This document shows positions 1 through 7,994 of a DNA stretch of 12,459 bases, one piece after another. The translations under genes and the position numbers were made by a program. The notes below the pieces were generated by a model. The model was not told the DNA's origin. It made no database searches and saw nothing but the letters and a program-made list of their open reading frames with translations. Numbering within the stretch: the first letter of the stretch is position 1; each line of letters begins with the position of its first letter. Origin of the DNA: UBA8437 sp003445035 (GTDB lineage: Bacteria; Planctomycetota; Planctomycetia; Planctomycetales; Planctomycetaceae); the NCBI GenBank assembly GCA_937901285.1, contig CALCHI010000312.1, forward strand, positions 1 to 12,459, given 5' to 3'.

Positions 1-3000
1 CATCCGTGCATCCGACGGCCACGAATTCTCCGTCAGGAGAGAAGCGACTGATTGTCCCCGACTGCGGCAACTTGAAGGCTCGGACTTCGGCCAGCGTCTC
101 CGTATCCCAAATCTTCGCCACCGATGCGATGAATTGGACGTTCTGCGCCACGAACAACTTGCCGTCCGGACTGAACTCAACGCTGTGAACTCCACCGGGC
201 AGTTCCACTGTTGGGAAAGCCCGCTGCTTGGCCACCAATTGCCAGGCCCGGCCCTGGCCGAAGAGCAAGCTGTTGCCGGATCCACTGGAGAACGTGGTCG
301 TGTTCAGTTGCACCATCGATCCACGGTCTGTCAATGACTCGAGAGAATTGACGAACGATAGTGAGAACGCGTGTCCTTCCTGGATCGCTTTTCCTGTGCG
401 CGAACTCCAGACTTTGACCTTCATGTCGTCGATGGTCACCGTGTACAGACGCTCGCCGTCGCGGCTCACAATCAGTCGCGGGGACAGGACGTGCGGGATC
501 GGGTCGATCAGTGGCAGTGCGTTGATGATGTCCCAGACACGAATGGAAAAATCCTTGTGTCGCGTGACCATCCGAAGACCGTCGGGAGTCAACTGAAAGA
601 AATCGATAGGATTGGCACTGAAATCAAATGTTGAGACAGACTTTCCGGTTGCCAGGTCCCGACACTCGATTTCCGTGCCACCGGGTTTGTAGATAACCGC
701 CAGCCACGACCCGACGGCGCTGCGGCGGCCGCGACCTTTCCTGGCAAAATCGACGTCCATGGACTCGCTGCCATAGTCCTTGAGCGAGAACTTGGCCGTG
801 ACCTTGGCCGTGGTGAGATCGACGACGGAGCAATGCAGGTCTTTTTCGATCTTGCCGATCAGGGCGACCTTTGAGGTGCCCTCGTGGAAAAAGCACTGAT
901 CGACGATGAACTCGGTCTCGAGCGATTCCAGGCTTGGTGTTTTTGCCGTGAGGTCGATCCAGTCAAACGACTTGTTGGCTGTTGACCGCAAGCCAACGAA
1001 ACGCCCATCCTCATTGAGTGAGATCTGGAAGCCAGACGCTTTTCCTTTGAAGACCGGTGATGCGTCTTCGAGATTCCAGACGCCAATCGTCGCGTCCCGG
1101 AACGCCGAGACGACACGTTTGTCGTCGGCTGTGACCACGTACCTCGCAAGCGGTGCTTTGCTGAGGGTCAGTTCTTTGCCGATGACCTTTCCGGAAACCG
1201 CATCCCAGATGTTGATGTGATTTGTTCCAGGCTGGTCGGCCACAATCCTGAGCATTTTCGGACGGGGTTCCGCCACGAAAAAGGGGCGACCGGTCCTGTT
1301 CTCGATTGGGATCAAGGTGGTCGCCGCCTTGGCGTCCTTGGTGCTGAACCCCTGGATGCTGCCGTCCTGGTCCCGAAGAGACAGGAACAGCAACGAGGCG
1401 TCCTTGGTGAACCGCGGCTGGTCGATCCTTGCTCCATTGGCGAGGACGCCGACTTTCTTGCGGTCCCGGACGTTCCACAACACCCCCTTGAGACCGGACG
1501 TGGCCGTCCAGTAGAAGGTCCTGGTCTCACGATCCAGGCCGGCGTAATTGATCGGCTCCTCCATGTCGATGGCAACGGATCCGCCGAGCAGGTAGTTGTG
1601 CTTGGACAGGACCGAGGTGATCTGGTTGGCAGCCGGCCAGTAGTTGGTGTCGGTTCTCAGGGATCGTGCGAGGTAGGCCAGGCCAATTTCCGTCTCGCCC
1701 TCTTTGAGGTGTTCCGTGGCGGTCAGGAAGTGGGACCGGGTGAGTGTTTCGTTGAGCGTGTCGCGGGCCTGTTCGGCCTTCTTCTGTTGAAGGGAAGCCT
1801 CTTTGGCGCTCACCGTGGCCTTCTCTTCGGCCACCTCCGCCTCCTCGGCCTTCTCCACGGCCCGGGTCCGCTCTTCGGCGGCCTGTTGCCGAGCAACCAG
1901 CGCCCTGGTCCGGGCCTGGAAAGCAAACACCGACGCGAAAACTGCCAACAGGGCCACGATGGCCACACCGCCGGACAACAGTCGCAGGCGGGACACCGAT
2001 TTCTGTTGCAGTTCCGCTCTCTGGTGCTCGGCGTCAGCCAGTGCCCTGGCCTGCTCGAGTTCTCGCTGCCGCTGTTCTTCGGCCGCGATCTCGTCAGCCC
2101 GTCCGGCCGCGTCGCTTGCCTGGAGGAACTCGAGTGCGAGGTGGAACCCGGGACGGTATCGCTCACCCCAGGCGGCCGTCGGCTGGGCCTCGTTCATCCA
2201 GGCCAGGGCGATCTGCAGGTCCGGGCCGCGATAAAGCCCCGCCTGGTCGGCCCGATTCAGATCGGCCGTGTCAGCCAGCCGAAGGTAGACCTGTGCCGAC
2301 TGCGCTTCATCACCGACCCAGCGACCGAGTCGCCGCCAGACTCGCATCAGGCTCTCGTGAGAAATGTCGACGATCGTCTCGGGTGCCAGTTCCGTTTCGG
2401 CCGGTGGCATCAGGAACGTGACACCGGGAGCCCGAAACGCGTCGACGATGGGTTCAATCTGGTCGGACCCAACACCGATAATCCGGCCCAATACGTCCAT
2501 CCGGGTGGGACGGCGGATCCCGCGGTTGTCGCTTTGTTGCTCGGTCAGTGCCTTGAACAGCTTCTCGGCGACCAGTTGAAGATCCTCGGATTCCAGCGAA
2601 TCGAACACCTCGTCGGCATGCCGCGACAGGGCCTCCTCCATGCCGCCCACGTCCTGGTAGTGACGCAGGTCAATCGGTTCCTCCTCTTCGTGGTCCTCCA
2701 TCCACTGGTCGAAGGTCCGCATCAGTGCGTGTTGCAGAATCGGCAACTGGTCCTGGTTGCCGCCGACACTCCGGAGCAGTTCCTGGACCAGCCGAAAGGA
2801 GATCTCGCCGCCACCAACCCGGACCGGCCCCTCGATGGCCGTCCGGATCTGGTCACGCGTCAGTCGGGGGATCAGGTACTCCCCCTCGTTGACGGCTGTC
2901 GTCAGGCCGCGGAACTGGGTGCAGTCACCCAGGTAATCGCTTCGCATGGTCAAGACGACATAAATCGACTGCTCCAACTGGCGAGTGGCTTCCAGGAGCA

Positions 3001-3502
3001 GGTCCACGAAGCTCGCCGCCTGGACTGCCGATTCGGCGTCCATCCGTCGGAAGCGGAAAATTTCCTCGAACTGGTCGACCACGATCAGGACGTTTGTGTT
3101 CGGTTCCACATCCGACTGCCGGATTGCTTCTACCAGTCCGAAACCGCTGTGAGTCAATGTCGCGTTCAGGTGGCTGAGAACCTCGGGGTCGTCCGGATCG
3201 TAGAGATCGGCATCCTGGAGGGCCGTGGCCAGGTTGTTCAGTGGATCCCCACCGGGACGCAGGACCACGACTTCCCAGTTCGACCCGGCCTCGTTGAGCA
3301 CTCCCCTCTGCAGTTCCGGTAGCAGGCCGGCCCGGACGAGGGAAGATTTGCCGCTGCCCGATGTGCCGATGACCGACAGAAACCGCTTGTCGCGGAGCAG
3401 TTTCAACAGTTCCGCGGTCTGCTGTTCGCGACCGAAGAAGAGGTAGTCTTCTTCGAGTTCGAACGGCCGCAGGCCGGGGAAGGGATTGAAGTTATCGGGC
3501 AT
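1..3502 (-). CDS. nSTAND1 NTPase - transmembrane - WD40 repeat protein (partial, C-terminus outside window)
   Basis: ATG at 3502, with 1167 residues visible and no stop before the left edge. The N-terminus has the nSTAND1 signature NPFPGLRPF (6-14) and FFGRE (22-26). Walker A is GTSGSGKSS (46-54, K52), Walker B is VLIVVDQFEE (138-147, D143), a sensor-like TMRSDY lies at 185-190, and DISHESLMRVW (379-389) is the conserved helical motif. A charged coiled coil (about 468-503) leads into one hydrophobic helix (about 509-529), then more coiled coil (about 530-580) and a TPR-like helical stretch (about 582-635). WD40 blades follow from about residue 640, with blade ends IWD, VWN, VWD, VWS and IWD and two FSPDG turns near the visible end. 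STAND ATPases act as switches: NTP-driven oligomerisation follows ligand sensing by the C-terminal repeats. Here no effector domain is fused; the likely partner is the kinase-TIR gene 31 bases upstream. No Shine-Dalgarno sequence is visible. Domain calls are strong; biological role is inferred. Confidence 0.93.
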   Translation of the reverse strand, partial: MPDNFNPFPGLRPFELEEDYLFFGREQQTAELLKLLRDKRFLSVIGTSGSGKSSLVRAGLLPELQRGVLNEAGSNWEVVVLRPGGDPLNNLATALQDADLYDPDDPEVLSHLNATLTHSGFGLVEAIRQSDVEPNTNVLIVVDQFEEIFRFRRMDAESAVQAASFVDLLLEATRQLEQSIYVVLTMRSDYLGDCTQFRGLTTAVNEGEYLIPRLTRDQIRTAIEGPVRVGGGEISFRLVQELLRSVGGNQDQLPILQHALMRTFDQWMEDHEEEEPIDLRHYQDVGGMEEALSRHADEVFDSLESEDLQLVAEKLFKALTEQQSDNRGIRRPTRMDVLGRIIGVGSDQIEPIVDAFRAPGVTFLMPPAETELAPETIVDISHESLMRVWRRLGRWVGDEAQSAQVYLRLADTADLNRADQAGLYRGPDLQIALAWMNEAQPTAAWGERYRPGFHLALEFLQASDAAGRADEIAAEEQRQRELEQARALADAEHQRAELQQKSVSRLRLLSGGVAIVALLAVFASVFAFQARTRALVARQQAAEERTRAVEKAEEAEVAEEKATVSAKEASLQQKKAEQARDTLNETLTRSHFLTATEHLKEGETEIGLAYLARSLRTDTNYWPAANQITSVLSKHNYLLGGSVAIDMEEPINYAGLDRETRTFYWTATSGLKGVLWNVRDRKKVGVLANGARIDQPRFTKDASLLFLSLRDQDGSIQGFSTKDAKAATTLIPIENRTGRPFFVAEPRPKMLRIVADQPGTNHINIWDAVSGKVIGKELTLSKAPLARYVVTADDKRVVSAFRDATIGVWNLEDASPVFKGKASGFQISLNEDGRFVGLRSTANKSFDWIDLTAKTPSLESLETEFIVDQCFFHEGTSKVALIGKIEKDLHCSVVDLTTAKVTAKFSLKDYGSESMDVDFARKGRGRRSAVGSWLAVIYKPGGTEIECRDLATGKSVSTFDFSANPIDFFQLTPDGLRMVTRHKDFSIRVWDIINALPLIDPIPHVLSPRLIVSRDGERLYTVTIDDMKVKVWSSRTGKAIQEGHAFSLSFVNSLESLTDRGSMVQLNTTTFSSGSGNSLLFGQGRAWQLVAKQRAFPTVELPGGVHSVEFSPDGKLFVAQNVQFIASVAKIWDTETLAEVRAFKLPQSGTISRFSPDGEFVAVGCTD
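1918..1985 (-). other. single transmembrane helix encoded inside the nSTAND1-WD40 gene
   Basis: Codons for about residues 507-529 give an uninterrupted apolar stretch (LLSGGVAIVALLAVFASVFAF). It sits between basic flanks (KSVSRLR before, RTRALVARQ after) and charged coiled-coil sequence on both sides. It would place the NTPase and the WD40 propeller on opposite sides of a membrane, or tether both if it is only a re-entrant anchor. Basic residues on both flanks make the topology ambiguous. Confidence 0.75.
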
Positions 3503-3533
3503 CGTGTCTATCTGGGGCAGTCGTCAAGTGTGG

Positions 3534-5975
3534 TCAGGATTTGACCTTGCCGAGGAATTCGTCCAGTACGCTCGGGTCCAACGTCTCACCGCCGAGGATG
3601 ACCTCCGCTGTGTGACTGCGGAACCGCTCCTTGCGACGATCGAGCGGTGGAGCGATCAACACCGCCTGTTCGAGGTCTGTCTTGCGGCCGTATCCGCGGG
3701 CCTTGAGCAGATTTCTCAGGTTGATCTCAACCCAGGCCTTGCGGGCCGATCCGTAATAGATGATGACCGCATCGCAATCGACCAGTGTCTGGCGATGCAG
3801 TTCGAGTGCTTCTTCCTCATCAGTCTCGAAGTCGGGTGAGGTGACCTCGAACCCCTTGTCAAACAGGTAATCTTCGATCGGCTCGATGGCCTGCTCGTCC
3901 TGCTGGTCGCAGATCAGGTAAATCCTCTGAACACCGTCCCCAGTCGGTTCAGCCGACGGGGCCTCCTCGGCGGGAGGCTTCTCGAGACGATCCAGGACGA
4001 ATTCCTTCAACTCGGTGTAATCGTCCTGGATGATTTCCGCACCGGCATGCATTGCCGGAGAGGTCTTCAGTTCATCGACGAATTCCTGCTGGCGATTGTC
4101 ATTGACCTCGACGTCCTGGGGGATCCAGACCACTCGCTCGAGCCCGCTTTCGGTCGCCCGATCGGCAGCCAGGCGGTTCTGTATCGCGACGATCGACTCC
4201 TCCGAACCCTCGGGAACCAGTCCGTAGGACGCTCCGACAAGGTGAATCGACAGGTCGCTCGCATCCAGGTAACTCTTCACCTGGGGTTCGAGTTCGTGCC
4301 CGACGGTGGCAAGAACACGGTTGGGAACGACGTTGTGGCCACGTCCCACGAGTTCGCGACGGATCTTGTCGACTTCCGGCTGGAGATCCGACGTGCTGTT
4401 GGCCAGGAAGATCGTCTGTCCACTCTCGGATTCGATGGTCGAAGTCTGAAGCTTTCCACTGCGTTGTTGCAGAGGTTTGACGACGCTCCAGAGCTGCTGG
4501 GCCATGTCGTAAACCCGTTGAAAGTACTTCTGGTGCGCCTCGGGCCCGAATCGTTCGTCAAACTCCACAACCGCGCTTTGACTGGGATCCTGTTCAAAGA
4601 ACTCACAGGCCATCAGGCTGCCGATGCTGGACCGCAGATCGACGGGCATCTCGTCAACGGCAACGGGCGTCTTCACGACTTTCAGGATTCGACTGAGTGA
4701 ATCGACCGACAATCCCCCGGTGGCCTCGGCTGCCCGAGAAAAGTCTTCCAGGATGCGCTGGCAATTCTCGGCTCTGACGAACGCGGGAGACATGATACAG
4801 ATCAGTGCGTCGACCGATTCGAGAGCCGAAACCAGTTGCTCCCGGTTGTCGTCGTCGACAGGAAACGCACTGATGTTGGCGATCGTCAGGGGCGCTCCGG
4901 CCAGTTGCTGAAAGCGAATCTGGACGTGGCCAATCAGTTGCGTGACCCATCCGTCCTGTCCGGGTGTCATCGGATGATCATCGAGCGTGGCCGAAACCAC
5001 AGCCACGCTGCTTTGACGGATCGTGTCCACGATCTGCATGATCCCGGTCTGGTCGTTGGTGCCCAGGACCGTGTTGTTCATGGCAGCGGGGTCGACCTGG
5101 AAGGAGGACTCGGAGGGGCCGGCCGCCCCACGCTGAAAGTCCTTGAGTGCCCGGACCAACTCGGCGGGATCGGGGAATCGATCTTCGGGGTTCTTCTCCA
5201 GGCACCGCAGCACCGTGCGGTCCAGTGCCTGCGTCACGTCCGGGTTGTGTTGGGAAACCGAGCCGGGATCGGTATTCAGGATTTTATTGAATACGTCTCC
5301 AAGACTATTGCCGGCAAATGGGTTGTGCCCGGCCAGCATCTCGTAGAGCACCACACCCAGGCTGAAGATGTCACTGCGGTGGTCGGCGTCGGCACTCTGT
5401 CCGAGCACCTGTTCGGGACACATGTAATTTGGCGTGCCCAGCACCTGGCCGGCCAGCGTCTGTTGTGCGAGCGTCGCTTCAGTGGATTCGGATTCTGTTG
5501 CGGTCAGCCGCTTGGCCAGTCCGAAGTCGAGAATCTTGCCATGCCCACGTTCGTTGACGTGGATGTTGGCGGGCTTGAGATCGCGATGGACGATGCCACG
5601 TTCGTGGGCAGCAGTCAGGGCGTCGGCCAACTGGACACCCAGTTCCACCGCAGCATCAACCTCAAGCCGCTTCGATGCCAGGAGTTCGTCCAGCGGTGAG
5701 CCCGAGAGGACTTCCATCGCAATGAACAGGCGGTTGTCGTCGGTTTCACCGACCTCGTGAATCACGCAGACATTCGGGTGATTGAGCGCCGAAGCGGCCT
5801 TGGCTTCGGTCAGGAATCTGTCCCGATGCTCGGCGACCTGCGACAACTCGTCCGCCAGCAGCTTGACGGCCACTTCACGTTCCAGGCGACTGTCTTCGCA
5901 GAGGAAGACCTCGCCCATGGCGCCAGCACCGAGCTTGCGGATCACCTTGTAGTGTTGAATGAACTCTTCAGACAT
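3534..5975 (-). CDS. Ser/Thr protein kinase fused to three TIR-like / DUF4062-like domains
   Basis: This 813-residue protein starts at ATG 5975; the start is supported by a kinase domain beginning at residue 9. The Hanks-type kinase spans about 9-280, with glycine loop GAGAMGEV (16-23), VAVK lysine K38, E57, HRDLKPAN (130-137), DFG (150-152) and CPE (186-188) in place of APE. All residues needed for phosphotransfer are present. Residues about 320-500 resemble a TIR domain (GWVTQL, then SPAFV and a Cys, ending in a helical tail). Residues 520-665 resemble a DUF4062/TIR-like domain (TIFLANSTSDL, then HLVGASYGLVPEGSEESI). Residues 682-805 form a third TIR-like Rossmann unit (IYLICD, then DAVIIYYGSA and W748). 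No membrane helix or signal peptide is seen, so it is probably cytoplasmic. It precedes the nSTAND1-WD40 gene by 31 bases, so co-transcription is likely. The kinase call is near certain; the TIR-like calls are by motif only and their activity is unproven. Confidence 0.93.
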   Translation of the reverse strand: MSEEFIQHYKVIRKLGAGAMGEVFLCEDSRLEREVAVKLLADELSQVAEHRDRFLTEAKAASALNHPNVCVIHEVGETDDNRLFIAMEVLSGSPLDELLASKRLEVDAAVELGVQLADALTAAHERGIVHRDLKPANIHVNERGHGKILDFGLAKRLTATESESTEATLAQQTLAGQVLGTPNYMCPEQVLGQSADADHRSDIFSLGVVLYEMLAGHNPFAGNSLGDVFNKILNTDPGSVSQHNPDVTQALDRTVLRCLEKNPEDRFPDPAELVRALKDFQRGAAGPSESSFQVDPAAMNNTVLGTNDQTGIMQIVDTIRQSSVAVVSATLDDHPMTPGQDGWVTQLIGHVQIRFQQLAGAPLTIANISAFPVDDDNREQLVSALESVDALICIMSPAFVRAENCQRILEDFSRAAEATGGLSVDSLSRILKVVKTPVAVDEMPVDLRSSIGSLMACEFFEQDPSQSAVVEFDERFGPEAHQKYFQRVYDMAQQLWSVVKPLQQRSGKLQTSTIESESGQTIFLANSTSDLQPEVDKIRRELVGRGHNVVPNRVLATVGHELEPQVKSYLDASDLSIHLVGASYGLVPEGSEESIVAIQNRLAADRATESGLERVVWIPQDVEVNDNRQQEFVDELKTSPAMHAGAEIIQDDYTELKEFVLDRLEKPPAEEAPSAEPTGDGVQRIYLICDQQDEQAIEPIEDYLFDKGFEVTSPDFETDEEEALELHRQTLVDCDAVIIYYGSARKAWVEINLRNLLKARGYGRKTDLEQAVLIAPPLDRRKERFRSHTAEVILGGETLDPSVLDEFLGKVKS

Positions 5976-6252
5976 CCGAGCGTTCGCTTGGCCGAAAACA
6001 TGCGATCAGACGCGAGTCTACGGGTCGATTTCTACTCTGACAAGGGCGTGCTCGTTAGTGTCAATCCTGACAGATCAAGCGGGGTGATCCGCGAGTCTTC
6101 CCGTGCCGTTTTGTGGGAATCGGGGCGGGGTTTCAGCCGGGTGCGAGGTGGCATGATGAAATCCTGTCATTCCGGCTCGTCGGCGGGGCAGTTGTGTGGT
6201 GTGTGTGTGGCTTGCGAGAATGCACGGGGGCAACATTCCACGAGACGAAATT
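5976..6252. promoter_or_regulatory. divergent intergenic region between kinase unit and GHL10-like gene
   Basis: This 277-base stretch separates two divergently transcribed genes and must hold the promoters of both, unless the plus-strand gene begins further upstream at GTG 6196 or ATG 6220. No Shine-Dalgarno sequence is evident before the kinase ATG, and only a weak purine run (GAGACGAAA) lies before ATG 6253. A GT-rich tract (about 6191-6210) and the inverted repeats at 6059-6089 are the only visible structure. No RNA gene is recognised here. Confidence 0.6.
6059..6089. promoter_or_regulatory. two adjacent inverted repeats, possible operator, overlapping a -35-like hexamer
   Basis: TGTCA-ATCC-TGACA (6059-6072) is a perfect 5-4-5 inverted repeat. 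It is followed directly by GATCA, seven bases, then TGATC (6073-6089). A further TGACA lies at 6038-6042. Read on the minus strand, 6059-6064 is TTGACA, a consensus -35 hexamer placed about 85 bases before the kinase start, but the expected -10 position (GTCAGA) is a poor match. A binding site for a dimeric regulator of the kinase unit is possible; short repeats like these also arise by chance. Confidence 0.3.
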
Positions 6253-7860
6253 ATGATACGGCGGTATTCCAGGTGGGTGGCTCTCTCGCTGTTGTTGGCT
6301 GTTGTGCAGACTTCTTCCGGCGAATGTTCGAAGGATGGTGGGCCTCGCCTCCTGATCGTCAGTCATGACCAGCAGGCGGTGTTCATTCCGGCATTTGTCA
6401 TTGCCGAAGAACAGAAGCTCACCGGCCAGCAGCTCGAGCGATTGATCCGGGAGACCGTTGATGTCCACGCCGAAGCCGGGGTCGACATCGTCTCGCTGTG
6501 CTTTTTCGCCCGGTACTCCACGGGAATGCCTCGTTGCCGGACCGCCCAGACATGGAAGCCCACGCCCGACCTGTTTCCACGTCCTGCCAATGACTTTCTC
6601 TACAACGCCCTGCAGAAACTCGGTGATCGGGATCGCATGCAGGTCGTCGTTGATCAATGTCACAGGCGGAGAATCAAGTGCATCGCCAATCTCAGGATGA
6701 ACGATCGTCATCGCGTGACCGCCTACGTCAAGGAACTTTACCGACGACATCCCGAGTGGAGATTGAAGTCTCCCGCCGGTGCATTCTCAGAGCGCAAGGG
6801 GGCCCTGGACTTCAAGTACAAGGGAGTGCGTGACCAGTTGCTGGCGTTCACCGCGGAGTTGTTGGAGCGATACGATGTGGACGGGATCGAACTGGACTAC
6901 ATGCGGATGTGTCACATGTTCGAGCCAACCGAGGCAAAGCAGCACGCGCATTTGCTGACGGAGATGATGCGTTTGATGAGAGCACGATTGTCGGTGGCGG
7001 CCAGGCGACGAAATCGTGAGAGTCTCGTGCTTGGCGTGAGGATTCCATCATCGCTCGAAGAGTGCGACGCGCTGGGATACGAGGTGAAGACGTGGATCCG
7101 CGACGGCCTGGTGGACTATGTCACTCCCGCTGATTTCTGGAGCACCGATTTTGTTGCCAGGACCGAGGACTTCGCGGCACTGACAAGCCAGACCTCCTGC
7201 AAGGTCTATCCCAGTCTCTCGCCAACATCTTCCTTTCCGGGTGAGAGCGGATATCTGACCGCCGCCCAGTACAGGGCGGCGGCCAACAATTTCTACGCTT
7301 TCGGCGCGGATGGATTGTCCGCCTACAACTTCTTCTGGACCTGGGCGTATCGGCACGGAAACGTGGTGGCCGGCCTGGGGACCGTGTGGCCGACACGCAG
7401 TTTCGGCTTGTTGACAGAGCTCAAGAACCCGGCCGCCTGTCGAACGGGATCCCGGCAGTACCTGGCCTATCCACTTTGGCAGGGCCAGTCTCCTACGGGA
7501 GTTGTACGCCGAGACAAGATTGTCCTCTCCAGCAACCGGGCAAAGAGCATTTCGACCACGCGGCTGCGGGTGGCCGAACAGCCGTCATCACGTCGAACTA
7601 AAGTCTCTCTCCAGATGGTCGTCACCGGCCTGGAGCCCGGAGATCTTCTCGGGTTGTCATTCAACAATCACGTGATTCCGGAGTCTCGACTGAAGAAGAC
7701 GGAACTGAAGGGGCCTGGTCTCCAGCGAGTCACGTTGGTCGTTGATCCCGGGTGGCTGCGATTCGGTGACAACACGATCGCAGCCACCGTAAAGACGGCG
7801 AGGAAGACGTTTCGTGTCGAGATTGACAGGTTCATCCTGTCGGTGGTTCCCCGACCGTGA
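6253..7860 (+). CDS. secreted glycosyl-hydrolase-like 10 (GHL10) family TIM-barrel protein
   Basis: 535 residues from ATG 6253, chosen because it puts a signal peptide at the very N-terminus (MIRRYSRW, then an apolar core to about residue 18, then small residues). An in-frame GTG at 6196 and ATG at 6220 would add a polar leader. Export to the periplasm or outside is therefore likely. The body (about 32-380) reads as a beta/alpha barrel: alternating strands such as LLIVSHD, VDIVSLCFF, KCIANLRMN and DGIELDYMR (210-218, with acidic E213 and D215 at a strand end, the usual place for the proton donor). LGVRIP, VDYVTPADFW, KVYPSLSP and GADGLSAYNFFW follow. Residues about 440-535 look like a small beta-sandwich. 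GHL10 members are thought to hydrolyse polysaccharides, but substrates are mostly unknown. The gene stands alone, convergent with the gene on its right and divergent from the kinase. Fold call good, enzymatic activity inferred. Confidence 0.85.
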   Translation: MIRRYSRWVALSLLLAVVQTSSGECSKDGGPRLLIVSHDQQAVFIPAFVIAEEQKLTGQQLERLIRETVDVHAEAGVDIVSLCFFARYSTGMPRCRTAQTWKPTPDLFPRPANDFLYNALQKLGDRDRMQVVVDQCHRRRIKCIANLRMNDRHRVTAYVKELYRRHPEWRLKSPAGAFSERKGALDFKYKGVRDQLLAFTAELLERYDVDGIELDYMRMCHMFEPTEAKQHAHLLTEMMRLMRARLSVAARRRNRESLVLGVRIPSSLEECDALGYEVKTWIRDGLVDYVTPADFWSTDFVARTEDFAALTSQTSCKVYPSLSPTSSFPGESGYLTAAQYRAAANNFYAFGADGLSAYNFFWTWAYRHGNVVAGLGTVWPTRSFGLLTELKNPAACRTGSRQYLAYPLWQGQSPTGVVRRDKIVLSSNRAKSISTTRLRVAEQPSSRRTKVSLQMVVTGLEPGDLLGLSFNNHVIPESRLKKTELKGPGLQRVTLVVDPGWLRFGDNTIAATVKTARKTFRVEIDRFILSVVPRP

Positions 7861-7994
7861 AGGAGCGGATCGCGAGGTGAAAGTTCCGCCGCGGACCACG
7901 ATGTCCAGCGGGGGGCAGGGGAGATGCTGTCCACTTGCCGATCACGACAACCGGGCGACGGTTGCTCGAGTGCGGCAATGCCGGCGTCGATGAG
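7861..7994. other. convergent intergenic spacer
   Basis: This 134-base stretch separates the stops of two convergent genes, so transcription from both sides should end here. Only short GC-rich self-complementary pieces are visible (for example TCCG-CCG-CGGA near 7887). No stem followed by a T-run is seen, so no intrinsic terminator can be called. Confidence 0.4.

Noticed and set aside
1217..3322. 701-codon open frame on the plus strand opposite the nSTAND1 gene
   Set aside because: It lies wholly antisense to a gene with clear Walker motifs and WD40 repeats; the product is rich in Gly, Arg, Leu and Val with no recognisable domain. Long antisense frames are common in GC-rich coding DNA.
4836..5699. 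287-codon plus-strand frame opposite the kinase gene
   Set aside because: It is antisense to the conserved kinase and TIR-like coding sequence and shows no domain or start signal.
6196..6252. Upstream GTG (6196) or ATG (6220) as start of the GHL10-like gene
   Set aside because: These would bury the signal peptide behind a polar leader; ATG 6253 gives a normal exported N-terminus.
5757..6368. 203-codon plus-strand frame spanning the kinase start and the divergent intergenic region
   Set aside because: It overlaps the kinase N-terminus and the signal-peptide region of the GHL10-like gene in other frames, and its product is unlike any family I recognise.
7861..7994. Intrinsic terminator between the convergent genes
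   Set aside because: Only very short GC-rich stems are present and none is followed by a T-run in either direction.
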